DNA of 39,855 nucleotides, from assembly GCA_034430615.1 (NCBI GenBank), contig DAOUEJ010000072.1, positions 1-39,855 on the forward strand, given 5' to 3'. This DNA is from E44-bin32 sp034430615 (GTDB lineage Bacteria > Chloroflexota > Anaerolineae > Anaerolineales > E44-bin32). Of this stretch, positions 7,741 to 16,247 are shown one piece after another. Numbering within the stretch: position 1 is the stretch's first letter; every line of letters begins with the position of its first letter. The position numbers and the translations under genes are program-made. Under the pieces are notes generated by a model. It worked only from the letters and a program-made list of their open reading frames with translations, was not told the DNA's origin and searched no databases.

Positions 7741-9042
7741 ATGCCATACGAATATGCCGTCGTCCCCCCGGACGGCGAGACGATCACCATCGCCAGTGGG
7801 GCTCTGCGCGTCCCCGATCGGCCCATCGTTCCCTTTATCATCGGTGATGGCACCGGCCCGGACATCTGGCGCGCATCGGTCCGGGTGCTGGATGCTGCGA
7901 TTGAGAAAGCCTATGGCGACGGCAAACGGATCGCCTGGATGGAGGTCTTCGCTGGGCAAACCGCATTCGATCGCTTCGGCGAGTGGCTTCCCCAAGAAAC
8001 CATCGATGCCTTCCGGGAATTCCTGGTCGGGATCAAGGGGCCCCTTACGACCCCGGTCGGTGGCGGTATCCGCTCCTTGAACGTCGCCCTGCGTAAAGCG
8101 CTGGATCTCTACGTTTGCCTGCGGCCGGTGCAATACTTCTCCGGCGTGCCCTCCCCTGTCAAAAACCCCGAGAGGGTGGACATGGTGATCTTCCGTGAGA
8201 ACACGGAGGACATTTACACCGGTGTCGAGTTCGAGCTTGGTTCCGAGATCAACACAGCATTCCGTTCCTGGTTGAGCGAGAATTTTCCAGCCGAATTCAC
8301 CAAGATCCGCTTCCCAAACAGCGCCGGTTTCAGCATCAAACCGGTCTCGCGTGAAGGTACAGAACGACTGGTGCGTGCCGCTATCCACTACGCGCTCGAG
8401 AACAAACGCCGCTCGGTGACGCTGGTCCACAAAGGGAACATCATGAAGTTCACCGAGGGCGCCTTCCGCAATTGGGGCTATGCTCTGGCAGAACGCGAAT
8501 TCGGCGAGCAAACCTATACCTGGTCCCAGTGGGAACGCACCAAAGCGGAGCGAGGAGAGCAGGCGGCGAACGCCGAACAGCAGGAAGCGCTCGCCTCCGG
8601 GCGGCTGCTGGTAAAGGATGCCATCGCTGACATCGTCTTCCAGCAGACGATCACACGCGCCGGAGAGTTTGACGTCATTGCCACCATGAACCTGAACGGC
8701 GATTACCTGTCGGATGCGCTTGCCGCCCAGGTGGGCGGGATCGGTATCGCTCCCGGCGGGAATATCAATTACGACACCGGTCACGCCATCTTTGAAGCGA
8801 CGCATGGTACCGCCCCGAAGTATGCCGACCTGGATAAAGTAAACCCGGGCTCGGTGATCTTGAGCGGCGAGATGATGCTGCGCTATATGGGATGGGCCGA
8901 GGCAGCCGATCTGGTAATTAAGGGCGTAGAAGGGGCCATCGCCGAGCGGAAGGTGACCTACGACTTCCACCGCCTGATGCAGGATGCCACCCTGCTGAGC
9001 ACATCTGCCTTCGGGGACGCCGTCATCGAGCAGATGGGCTAA
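7741..9042 (+). CDS. icd: NADP-dependent isocitrate dehydrogenase
   Basis: The 433-residue protein closely follows bacterial Icd. Landmarks are IPFIIGDGTGPDIW-like N-terminal residues, GPLTTPVGGGIRSLNVALRK with the substrate-binding Ser, YVCLRPVQYFSGVPSPVKNPE, FRENTEDIYTGVEFE, LVHKGNIMKFTEGAFRNWGY, MNLNGDYLSDALAAQVGGIG and the nucleotide loop HGTAPKYADLDKVNP. It converts isocitrate to 2-oxoglutarate and CO2 in the TCA cycle, making NADPH. NADP preference is inferred from similarity to E. coli Icd. AGGAGG (7730-7735) lies 5 bases before the ATG. It is slightly longer than the 416-residue E. coli enzyme. Confidence 0.95.
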   Translation: MPYEYAVVPPDGETITIASGALRVPDRPIVPFIIGDGTGPDIWRASVRVLDAAIEKAYGDGKRIAWMEVFAGQTAFDRFGEWLPQETIDAFREFLVGIKGPLTTPVGGGIRSLNVALRKALDLYVCLRPVQYFSGVPSPVKNPERVDMVIFRENTEDIYTGVEFELGSEINTAFRSWLSENFPAEFTKIRFPNSAGFSIKPVSREGTERLVRAAIHYALENKRRSVTLVHKGNIMKFTEGAFRNWGYALAEREFGEQTYTWSQWERTKAERGEQAANAEQQEALASGRLLVKDAIADIVFQQTITRAGEFDVIATMNLNGDYLSDALAAQVGGIGIAPGGNINYDTGHAIFEATHGTAPKYADLDKVNPGSVILSGEMMLRYMGWAEAADLVIKGVEGAIAERKVTYDFHRLMQDATLLSTSAFGDAVIEQMG

Positions 9043-9075
9043 ACCCGGGCGCCCCCGGCGTGTCTGCCACCCGCT

Positions 9076-9105
9076 TTGGAAGCGACCGGGCTGCAAGGTT
9101 ATAAT
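9076..9105 (+). promoter_or_regulatory. Promoter of nth: TTGGAA-N18-TATAAT
   Basis: TTGGAA (9076-9081), 18 bases, then TATAAT (9100-9105). Only six bases separate the -10 from the GTG start of nth at 9112, which is the expected RNA start. The mRNA therefore appears leaderless. It would also drive the following histidine kinase and membrane-protein genes. Confidence 0.8.
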
Positions 9106-9111
9106 CACCAC

Positions 9112-9801
9112 GTGGAACCCCTCCAGGCACTGGCGGATTCGGTACGACACCGTTTGTTCGAGGCCTATGGTCAACCGAGCTGGCGCAACCCGTTGCCGGC
9201 GCTTGATGAACTAATTTCGACGATCCTCTCCCAGAACACGAATGATATTAATCGGGACCGCGCCTTTGAAGCACTGCGCGAAAAATTTCCTGCCTGGGAG
9301 CAGCTTCTTGATGCAGCTCCAGGCGATGTGATCGAGACCATTCGTCCGTCCGGGCTCGCCAACCAGAAGGGCCCGCGCATCCAGGCTGTGCTGAGGGAGA
9401 TCGCCGCCGAGGCGGGCAAGCTGAGCCTAGAGTACTTGCGCGACCAACCCGCAAGCGACGTCCGGCAGACCCTGCTGCGCTTCAAGGGTGTCGGCCCGAA
9501 GACCGCCGCCATCGTGATGCTTTTCTCGCTCGACATCCCCGCCTTTCCTGTCGACACGCATGTTTACCGGGTCACCGGGAGATTGGGCCTACGGTCGGCG
9601 AAGATGAGTGCCGATGCGGCGCATGAGTACCTGGCACAGCTCTTTCCGCCCGATAGTTACCAGGAGGTCCATCTCAATATCATTCGCCACGGCAGAGAAG
9701 TCTGTCATGCCCGCACGCCGGCCTGCGAAGACTGTATCCTACAGGACCTGTGTGAGTACTACGCGCAACGGCCGGCGGGCAGCGAGGAGGGTGGGGAATG
9801 A
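9112..9801 (+). CDS. nth: Endonuclease III (DNA glycosylase/AP lyase)
   Basis: The 229-residue protein has the endonuclease III layout: LISTILSQNTND near the N terminus, the helix-hairpin-helix LLRFKGVGPKTAAIV with the catalytic Lys, FPVDTHVYRVTGRLGL with the catalytic Asp, and a 4Fe-4S cluster motif C-X6-C-X2-C-X5-C at the C terminus. It removes oxidised pyrimidines and cuts the DNA backbone in base excision repair. A TTG 36 bases upstream would extend the frame, but it is the -35 box, so GTG 9112 is preferred. The stop overlaps the next start (ATGA). Confidence 0.93.
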   Translation: MEPLQALADSVRHRLFEAYGQPSWRNPLPALDELISTILSQNTNDINRDRAFEALREKFPAWEQLLDAAPGDVIETIRPSGLANQKGPRIQAVLREIAAEAGKLSLEYLRDQPASDVRQTLLRFKGVGPKTAAIVMLFSLDIPAFPVDTHVYRVTGRLGLRSAKMSADAAHEYLAQLFPPDSYQEVHLNIIRHGREVCHARTPACEDCILQDLCEYYAQRPAGSEEGGE

Positions 9802-11612
9802 ACGAATCCACACCGGTCAATCCAACCGGGAGCCTGCAGGCTCTGCGCATTGTTCTCCAGCGCCTGGATTTCGAGTATCCCGGAGCAATGCAGGAAGCCC
9901 TGCAGGAATTGGAACAACTCGAAGCGCAAGTTCACCACCTTGACGAGCAGCCGCGGCTGGCAGCGCTCTACCGGGTTTCCCGGACTCTGGGCTCTTCGCT
10001 CAACATGGATGACGTGCTGAGCGAGACGATGGATGCCGTCATCCACCTCGCCGGCGCTGAGCGCGGCTTCCTCATGCTGATCGACCCCCAGACCGGAGAA
10101 CTGGAACTGCGTGCCGCCCGTAATTTTCAACGTGAAAATCTTGATCGGGAGGACATGCAGGTCAGCCGGAGCATCATCCAGGAGGTGGTCCGCTCTGGAA
10201 CGGGCGTCATTACGACCAACGCCCAGACCGACGAACGATATTCCGATCGCGAGTCGATCCAACATTACGCGCTGCGCTCGATCCTCTGCCTGCCGCTGCT
10301 TGTCCGTGCACAGCCGGCCGGTGTGATTTATGTCGATAACCGGATCAAGGCAGGCGCCTTTAGTACCGGGGATCGAGAATTACTGGAAGCCTTCGCCGCA
10401 CAGGCTGCTATCGCACTCGAGAATGCCCGCCTGTATACCCAGGTCGACACTCAGCTCGCGGCGCGCGTGGCCGAACTTGAGACTTTCGAACGGATCGACC
10501 GCGAGCTCAATACCAGCCTTGACCTTGAGCGAGTGCTCGAAATAACCCTGGAGTGGGCGCTCCACAGCACCGGCTCAGAAGTCGGCTGGATTGCCCTACT
10601 GCCTGAGCCGGGCGAGCCAGCGGCCATCGTCGCTGGTGCAGGCAAGGGGTCCCTGCTCGATCTTGAGGATCCTGCACTGCAGGAGGCCATCGTGGACGGT
10701 CACCTTACACGCACGCAGGTGCCCGGTGAAAATAATATTCACATGCTGGTAGCACCCGTCCGCCGCGAAGGAACAACGACTGCGTTAATCGGCTTGCGGC
10801 GCGCTTCGTCACCCCACACCAGGGAGGCGGAAGCGTTCTTGATGCGGCTTGTAGAGCACGCGGCCGTCGCCATCGATAATACCCGGCTTTATCGAGCCGT
10901 GCGCCAGGCCGGGGAATCCAAATCCCAATTCATCTCGATCGTCTCACATGAGTTGAAGATCCCGATGACCTCCATTCGCGGGTATGCCGACCTCATCCGT
11001 CAGGGTGCAGCGGGCGACATTAATGAACAACAGGGAAAGTTTCTAAACACCATCGTCACCAACGTCGACCGCATGGCTGATCTGGTTTCCGATTTATCCG
11101 ACATCTCGCGCATCGAAACCGGGCGGCTGCGGATTACCCTCGAGCCACTCCCGCTGGCTGATCTCGTACGGAATACGACCGGAGCCATGCGGCCCCAGTT
11201 CGAGGCCAAGCGCCAGCAACTGCACCTCGAACTGGCAGAAGGATTGCCAATGGTCGTGGCGGACCATAATCGCTTGATCCAGGTACTCACGAACCTAATG
11301 AGCAACGCCAACAAATACACACCCGAAGACGGCGAGATCACCATCCGTGCTGCGGAAGATGATGGGCAAATCCGCCTCAGCATCCAGGACAGCGGGATCG
11401 GCCTGAGCATCGAAGATCAAGCGCGGTTGTTTTCCCAGTTCTTCCGTTCGGAGGAACCCGAAGTACGCGAACAGGCCGGGTGGGGCCTTGGCCTTTATGT
11501 GACCCGGCGGCTGCTGGATTTGATGGGTGGAAGCATCGGGATGAGAAGCGAACTTGGCGTCGGAAGCACCTTCTGGATCACGCTGCCAACCAGCATGGAG
11601 AAAAACGCTTGA
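9798..11612 (+). CDS. Sensor histidine kinase with two GAF domains
   Basis: The 604-residue soluble protein has a first GAF domain (about 65-215, AGAERGFLMLIDPQTGEL), a second GAF-like domain (about 230-370) and a HisKA helix with FISIVSHELKIPMTSI (His about 384). The HATPase follows: N box QVLTNLMSNANKY, G1 IQDSGIGLS and G2 GWGLGLYVTRRLLDLMGG. No membrane segment is evident, so it probably senses a cytoplasmic ligand or redox state. No response regulator gene is nearby, so it is an orphan kinase. Its start overlaps nth by 4 bases and its stop overlaps the next gene. Confidence 0.92.
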   Translation: MNESTPVNPTGSLQALRIVLQRLDFEYPGAMQEALQELEQLEAQVHHLDEQPRLAALYRVSRTLGSSLNMDDVLSETMDAVIHLAGAERGFLMLIDPQTGELELRAARNFQRENLDREDMQVSRSIIQEVVRSGTGVITTNAQTDERYSDRESIQHYALRSILCLPLLVRAQPAGVIYVDNRIKAGAFSTGDRELLEAFAAQAAIALENARLYTQVDTQLAARVAELETFERIDRELNTSLDLERVLEITLEWALHSTGSEVGWIALLPEPGEPAAIVAGAGKGSLLDLEDPALQEAIVDGHLTRTQVPGENNIHMLVAPVRREGTTTALIGLRRASSPHTREAEAFLMRLVEHAAVAIDNTRLYRAVRQAGESKSQFISIVSHELKIPMTSIRGYADLIRQGAAGDINEQQGKFLNTIVTNVDRMADLVSDLSDISRIETGRLRITLEPLPLADLVRNTTGAMRPQFEAKRQQLHLELAEGLPMVVADHNRLIQVLTNLMSNANKYTPEDGEITIRAAEDDGQIRLSIQDSGIGLSIEDQARLFSQFFRSEEPEVREQAGWGLGLYVTRRLLDLMGGSIGMRSELGVGSTFWITLPTSMEKNA

Positions 11613-12271
11613 AGCACACCCCGCACGAGACACCTTTCGCCGGAACGAAATATCCGCTGCGGCTGTACCGCCACATCGTCCAGCTTCACCGGCGCGAGGC
11701 TCTCCTGCTCGCCCTTCTTCTGCTCGGACTGTGGGTGCTCAACCTGACCCCGTTTGTGATATGGATGTCGGCCGGTGGTGAGCGCTGGCTGCTTGCCGGT
11801 GGGCTGGTGGCAACCGCGTACTGGCTGTTCATCATCGTCGGCCCGCTCACGGCCTACGCGCAACCGCTCTCGACCCACCTGCGCGTGCAGACCCCAATCT
11901 ACCGCCTCAAGATCTCATACCAGCGGGTTCGATCCGTGCGGCCGATTGATGTCAGCCGCTCGATCGCTCCCGGAAAGCTCACCACCATGCAGAGGAAAGA
12001 GCTTGAACCTTTCCTGGGTAAGACCGCCCTTGGCATCGACCTGCGTGAATGGCCGCTGCCACGCTGGGTACTGCGCCTCTTCCTGAGCCGCTGGATGCTG
12101 GCCAACGACCAGCAGGGCCTTATCTTGTATGTCGATGATTGGATGGGGTTGAGCAACCAGGTCACACAAGCTCTGCAGACCTGGCACGAGCGCCGCCGTC
12201 CACAGCAGCCTGGCCGGGGCGTGGCGGCCGAGATCATCGAACAAGGTAACAAGCGCCGACGCCGTTTTTGA
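11609..12271 (+). CDS. Two-helix membrane protein of unknown function
   Basis: The chosen start is TTG at 11609, overlapping the kinase stop (TTGA) with GGAG at 11597-11600, giving 220 residues. No ATG or GTG fits better. Residues about 30-80 form two hydrophobic helices (REALLLALLLLGLWVLNLTPFVI and WLLAGGLVATAYWLFIIVGPL). A cytoplasmic part of about 135 residues follows, with FLGKTALGIDLREWPLPRWVLRLFLSRWML, and a very basic tail (NKRRRRF). The family is not recognised. The soluble part may have a PH-like fold, but that is a guess. Overlap with the kinase gene suggests a shared transcript and perhaps a linked role. Confidence 0.75.
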   Translation: MKHTPHETPFAGTKYPLRLYRHIVQLHRREALLLALLLLGLWVLNLTPFVIWMSAGGERWLLAGGLVATAYWLFIIVGPLTAYAQPLSTHLRVQTPIYRLKISYQRVRSVRPIDVSRSIAPGKLTTMQRKELEPFLGKTALGIDLREWPLPRWVLRLFLSRWMLANDQQGLILYVDDWMGLSNQVTQALQTWHERRRPQQPGRGVAAEIIEQGNKRRRRF

Positions 12272-12297
12272 CATGCGGCCTGCGCTCGATCTATACT
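12268..12297 (+). promoter_or_regulatory. Promoter TTGACA-N18-TATACT before the UPF0173 gene
   Basis: A perfect TTGACA (12268-12273), 18 bases and TATACT (12292-12297). The -35 box contains the TGA stop codon of the preceding gene. The predicted RNA start near 12304 leaves a leader of about 30 bases with GGAGGG before the ATG. Confidence 0.8.
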
Positions 12298-12335
12298 GAC
12301 TCCCCGGTCTGCGTTCTTCTCTATGGAGGGTGATC

Positions 12336-13019
12336 ATGTCCCTGACCCTGACCTGGTACGGTCATGCAGCTTTCGGCATCGAGACGGACGGACTCCAGAT
12401 CCTGGTCGATCCGTTCCTGTCCGACAACCCGCTCGCCAGCGTGGACGCCGGTTCACTCCCGGCGGATTTCATCCTGGTCTCCCATGGCCATGGCGATCAC
12501 GTCGGGGATGCGGTCGAGATCGCCCGCCGCACTGGTGCGCTTGTGATTGCCAATTATGAGATTGCGACCTGGTTTGAGGGTCAGGGCATTCCCGCACACG
12601 GCCAGCATATCGGGGGAGGTTTCAAGCATCCATTCGGGTACCTGAAACTCACCCAGGCCTGGCACGGATCCATGCTGCCGGATGGAAGTGACGGCGGGAA
12701 CCCGGCTGGTTTTCTGCTAACCAGCAGCAAGGGACGGAAGCTATACCTCGCATGTGACACAGGTCTCTTTGGCGATATGCGCTTGATCGGCGAGGAAGGC
12801 ATCGACCTGGCTGCCCTGCCGATCGGTGATAACTTCACCATGGGGCCGGATGACGCGCTGCGTGCGGTGAAACTAATCCAACCCAAGCAAGTCTTCCCGG
12901 TGCACTACAACACTTTCGACATCATCCGGCAGGATCCCGCTGCCTGGGTGGCGCGTGTCGAAGCCGAGACCGCCTGCAAAGCTCGTGTGATCCAACCCGG
13001 CGAGAGCATCACGATCTGA
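12336..13019 (+). CDS. UPF0173-type metal-dependent hydrolase (metallo-beta-lactamase fold)
   Basis: The 227-residue protein begins LTWYGHAAFGIETDGLQILVDPFLSDNP, the usual start of the UPF0173/YtkL family. The metal motif HxHxDH is present as SHGHGDHVGD, with further ligands likely in YLACDTGLFGDM and the C-terminal PVHYNTFDII. The substrate of this family is unknown. ATG 12336 is preferred over GTG 12330 because GGAGGG (12325-12330) then has 5 bases of spacing. It has its own promoter and no clear functional partner. Confidence 0.9.
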   Translation: MSLTLTWYGHAAFGIETDGLQILVDPFLSDNPLASVDAGSLPADFILVSHGHGDHVGDAVEIARRTGALVIANYEIATWFEGQGIPAHGQHIGGGFKHPFGYLKLTQAWHGSMLPDGSDGGNPAGFLLTSSKGRKLYLACDTGLFGDMRLIGEEGIDLAALPIGDNFTMGPDDALRAVKLIQPKQVFPVHYNTFDIIRQDPAAWVARVEAETACKARVIQPGESITI

Positions 13020-13082
13020 AGGGTTTCAGCGACCCTCTCCATCACGCGCGACTGCAGAATAGGACACGCCCGAGGTACGTGC

Positions 13083-14591
13083 ATGGACGCTTCAACCCGG
13101 CCGGAAACACCACTGCACTTACGGGATCACCTCTTTATCAACAGCAGTTGGTTCGGGCTCAATGTCGCTTCGGGCATCATCACGCCAGTCCTGCTGCCCT
13201 ATCTTGTGGCGCTCTTCGTCATTCCTGCACAGAAAAACACCTACCTTGCCACAATCCGCGTCATCGGGCTGGCTGTGGCAATGTTCATCCAGCCGTTCGC
13301 CGGCATGCTCAGCGACCGGAGCACCTCACGCTGGGGGCGGCGCCGGCCTTTCATCCTAATCGGCACGCTCCTTGATCTTGTCTTCCTGCTTGTGATCGGG
13401 CTATCACCCCGCATCTCGGGTTCGCCAGTTGATGCTGCCTTGAAACCGCTGCTCGGAGTCTCCAGCGCCTATCTGGTTCTGCTCCTGGGGATCGTCCTGT
13501 TCATGGCCTCGACCAACCTTTCCCAGGGTGCAGTGCAGGGTTTGATCCCCGACCTGGTGCCCGAAGATCAGCGGGGACGCTCTTCGGGTATTAAAGCTGT
13601 TTTCGAACTGCTCCCGGCCCTGATCATCATCTTCATCGGGCCGCTCGTCGATGCTGGTCGGGTGGGTTGGACATTGGGAGTCATTGCCACAGCACTCATC
13701 GTCACGATGCTGTTAACAATTTGCTTTGTCCACGAAACCCCGCAGAATCACGTTCTGCGCGAACCCGACGGTCGGAGAGGCCTGCGCTTGCTCGCGCTAA
13801 CCATCATCTTTGTTGCCGTCTCCCAGGCGGGGGTATGGCTGGTCCGATCGGGTGGGGCCTTCCTCGGCAGCCGGGAGTTCCCCCTTGCTCAACAGATCGG
13901 TTTGGTCGGCCTGGCAGGGTTGCTGGCCATGGCCGGCTCGATCCTGATCGGGGTCTACTTCGGCGCCCGGGTCGGGATTGGTGAAGGCGCAACCCGCCAT
14001 AAACATTTCACCTGGTGGGTGATCAACCGACTTCTCTTCCTGGCGGCAATTGGCTCAATCCAGGGATTTGCCCAGTTCTACATCGCCGACGTACTTAAAG
14101 CGGAGGAACCCGCCACGATGACCACGCTCCTGCTGGCGGTTGTCGTGGTTTTTTTGATCCCGTCAGCGCTCTTGGGCGGCTTCCTCGCGGACCGCATCGG
14201 CCGGCGCAGGCTAGTTGCGTTCGCCGGACTGGTATGCACGCTGGGTACATTGCTGCTTCTGCTCTTCCCGAGTATGGCCATCGTCCTCCTCAGTGGGTGT
14301 TTGCTCGGCCTTGGAACGGGAACGTTCATGGCTACGAATTGGGCGCTGGGGACTGACCTTGCACCAGCCGGGGAAGCCGGGCGCTATCTCGGCATCTCGA
14401 ACTTGGCCGGTGCCGGGGCCGGGATCGTCGGCGCTGGGATCGGCGGCCCGTTGGCGGATTTCTTCAACTCGCTCGAGCCTGGCCTGGGGTACCTGGTGAT
14501 CTTCGGGATGTATGCTGGACTGTTCTTGCTCTCGGTGGTCACGCTGCGCTGGATCCCTGAGCACACCCGCGGCGTGCAGGGTATCTCCTGA
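13083..14591 (+). CDS. Major facilitator superfamily transporter
   Basis: The 502-residue protein has about 12 hydrophobic segments. It carries MFS loop motifs after helix 2 (GMLSDRSTSRWGRRRPFILIG) and in the second half (GGFLADRIGRRRLVAFAG). The RWGRRRPFI form resembles the glycoside/sucrose (GPH/SLC45) branch, suggesting a sugar or glycoside symporter, but the substrate is not determined. SQGAVQGLIPDLVPEDQRGRSSG is the usual central loop. ATG 13083 follows GAGG with 7 bases of spacing. The gene stands alone between the hydrolase and the small EF-like gene. Confidence 0.88.
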   Translation: MDASTRPETPLHLRDHLFINSSWFGLNVASGIITPVLLPYLVALFVIPAQKNTYLATIRVIGLAVAMFIQPFAGMLSDRSTSRWGRRRPFILIGTLLDLVFLLVIGLSPRISGSPVDAALKPLLGVSSAYLVLLLGIVLFMASTNLSQGAVQGLIPDLVPEDQRGRSSGIKAVFELLPALIIIFIGPLVDAGRVGWTLGVIATALIVTMLLTICFVHETPQNHVLREPDGRRGLRLLALTIIFVAVSQAGVWLVRSGGAFLGSREFPLAQQIGLVGLAGLLAMAGSILIGVYFGARVGIGEGATRHKHFTWWVINRLLFLAAIGSIQGFAQFYIADVLKAEEPATMTTLLLAVVVVFLIPSALLGGFLADRIGRRRLVAFAGLVCTLGTLLLLLFPSMAIVLLSGCLLGLGTGTFMATNWALGTDLAPAGEAGRYLGISNLAGAGAGIVGAGIGGPLADFFNSLEPGLGYLVIFGMYAGLFLLSVVTLRWIPEHTRGVQGIS

Positions 14592-14629
14592 CCATGTCGA
14601 CTGGTTTTCTCGCTCGTAAAAGGCCATTG

Positions 14630-14635
14630 TACAAT
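14630..14635 (+). promoter_or_regulatory. -10 box TACAAT of the EF-Tu-domain-like gene
   Basis: TACAAT lies 34 bases before the ATG at 14670; the RNA would start near 14642. An earlier in-frame ATG at 14634 overlaps this -10 and would be upstream of the RNA start, so it was rejected. No good -35 is seen. Confidence 0.5.
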
Positions 14636-14669
14636 GAAACTAGGCCGCGATTGCACTGGAGGCAAGGCT

Positions 14670-14933
14670 ATGGTCGAGGGTGAGCATATCGGCAAAGTGA
14701 CGCATTACTACAAAAAAGTCCGGGTTGGGGTGATCCAGCTTCGTGCTGATTTACATCTCGGGGATGATCTCCACTTCAAGGGCGCGCATACCGATTTCGT
14801 GCAGAAAATCGACTCCATGCAGGTCGATCATGCAGCGGTCGAACAGGCAGTAGCCCATTCGGAAGTCGCCCTCCGGGTTGATCAACGCGTGCGGCAGGGC
14901 GATTCAGTCTACCGCATCAACGCCGAGGCTTGA
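14670..14933 (+). CDS. Translation elongation factor-like mini-protein (EF-Tu domain 2-like)
   Basis: The 87-residue protein resembles one beta-barrel of the EF-Tu domain 2 type: EHIGKVTHYYKKVRVGVIQL, LHLGDDLHFKGAHTDFVQKIDSMQVDH, then a VRQGDSVYRI ending. Stand-alone proteins like this are annotated as translation elongation factor-like and are often linked to U32 peptidase genes, which are not present here. There is no GTPase domain. A perfect GGAGG (14658-14662) is 7 bases before the ATG. The gene is convergent with the histidine kinase, 15 bases apart. Its function is unknown. Confidence 0.8.
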   Translation: MVEGEHIGKVTHYYKKVRVGVIQLRADLHLGDDLHFKGAHTDFVQKIDSMQVDHAAVEQAVAHSEVALRVDQRVRQGDSVYRINAEA

Positions 14934-14948
14934 TCATCCCTGCAGGGC

Positions 14949-16205
14949 TCAAGCGATCAGAGGGATCGCAATCGTAAAGGTTGCGCCAGCGTCGAGTCCT
15001 TCACTTTCCACCCAAACCCGGCCGCCGTGTGCCTCAGCAATCGCCTTAACGATCGCCAACCCCATCCCCAGGCCTTCATACCGCCGGGTCAGGTGATCTT
15101 CCACCTGGTAGAACAGATCGAAGATGTGCTCCTGTTGGTCCCGGGGAACCCCAATCCCGTTGTCACGCACCCTCAGCCAGGCCTCCCGGCCGTGCTGTTC
15201 CAGGCTCAACCCAATTTCACCCGTGCGTTCCGTAAAACGGATGGCGTTATTTAAAAGGTTGGTTACGGACATCGTCAACTTGGGGCCATCGATCAAAGCC
15301 TCGAGTGGCCCTAACGGCAGCTTGAAATGTAGAGTTTGACCCTTCGCTAAGACCAAAGCCTCGACCTCATCCTTTGCCAATTGCAGGATGGGTTGAATAG
15401 GCTGCTGCTCCAGGGACAGTTCTGCCGATCGGACTTGAAGCATGTTCATATTGGTCATATCTTCGATCAACACCCGCATCCGCATTGCCGAGGAAAGCAC
15501 CGCTTCAGCTTGTTCAGACAGCTCGACGCCGGCCGATTCCTGAAGCAAAGCCGCGTTACCCAGGATCAGGCCTAGTGGAGTTCGCAGTTCATGGGAGGCG
15601 ATGGCGATGAAATCACTCTTGAGCTTGTCCAGCTTCCCGAGCTCCTCATAGGCCACATTCAAGGCTTCGACCTGTCGGGCGTTATGGATCGCCACCCCGG
15701 CCAGCGAAGCCACATTCGTCAGTGCATGCAGATCAGTCTCATCAAAGATCCCGACTCGCTTATTGCTGGCCTGCAGCACCCCAGTTACCTGCTCGCGTAC
15801 CCGGAGCGGTACGCCAATCAGAGAACGCACTTCCTCACCATCGACCTCCCCCAATCCGTAGACCGGCTGCGTGTCGCTAGAGAGTTCATTCAAGATTAAC
15901 GGCCGATCCTCACGAAAGACCGTGCCTGGAAGCGAGCCCTCCCTGGGCACAGGAAGCTTCATCGCGTTCTCGGGTTTCATATCTGTTGCGGCTGCGACGT
16001 AAAGGTCGAACGTGTGTTCGTCGACGAGCAGGATCGAGGCCTTCTCACTCTCCAGCAGGTCGGCAGCGGAATGGACGATGAACTCCAGCAAACGATCCAG
16101 ATCCAACGTGGAATTCAGGGTTACGCTGATCTCTACCAGGCGCGAGAGCCGGACAACCATCCGGCGCAGTTGTTCGACCTCAGCACTTCTCTCATTCATC
16201 ATCAC
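14949..16205 (-). CDS. Sensor histidine kinase with one GAF domain
   Basis: The 418-residue soluble kinase starts with a short coiled segment, then a GAF domain (about 30-180; ADLLESEKASILLVDEHTFDLYVAAA, VPLRVREQVTGVLQ). HisKA follows with FIAIASHELRTPLGLILGNAALL (His about 205), and HATPase with SVTNLLNNAIRFTERTG, RVRDNGIGVPRDQQ and YEGLGMGLAIVKAIAEAHGG. No transmembrane helix and no response regulator is nearby. The frame opens with GTG (16205), ATG (16202) and ATG (16199) and lacks a ribosome-binding site. The promoter just upstream suggests leaderless translation. Confidence 0.92.
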   Translation of the reverse strand: MMMNERSAEVEQLRRMVVRLSRLVEISVTLNSTLDLDRLLEFIVHSAADLLESEKASILLVDEHTFDLYVAAATDMKPENAMKLPVPREGSLPGTVFREDRPLILNELSSDTQPVYGLGEVDGEEVRSLIGVPLRVREQVTGVLQASNKRVGIFDETDLHALTNVASLAGVAIHNARQVEALNVAYEELGKLDKLKSDFIAIASHELRTPLGLILGNAALLQESAGVELSEQAEAVLSSAMRMRVLIEDMTNMNMLQVRSAELSLEQQPIQPILQLAKDEVEALVLAKGQTLHFKLPLGPLEALIDGPKLTMSVTNLLNNAIRFTERTGEIGLSLEQHGREAWLRVRDNGIGVPRDQQEHIFDLFYQVEDHLTRRYEGLGMGLAIVKAIAEAHGGRVWVESEGLDAGATFTIAIPLIA

Positions 16206-16211
16206 AGGTGT

Positions 16212-16240
16212 AGTTTAAGCCAGCGGCTGCCGCCTGTCTA
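16212..16240 (-). promoter_or_regulatory. Minus-strand promoter TAGACA-N17-TAAACT
   Basis: Read on the minus strand: TAGACA (16240-16235), 17 bases, TAAACT (16217-16212). The expected RNA start, 6-7 bases later, falls at the GTG/ATG start cluster (16205-16199), so the kinase mRNA is probably leaderless. The dnaN promoter begins 7 bases away on the other strand. Confidence 0.65.
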
Positions 16241-16247
16241 CCCGGGA

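Noticed and set aside
9104..9119. Half parS-like sequence CCACGTGGAAC at the nth start
   Set aside because: Only about 11 of 16 positions match the parS palindrome and one arm is absent; it coincides with the nth start.
7738..9174. 478-codon minus-strand open frame opposite icd
   Set aside because: It is a shadow of icd from codon bias; no motif or ribosome-binding site.
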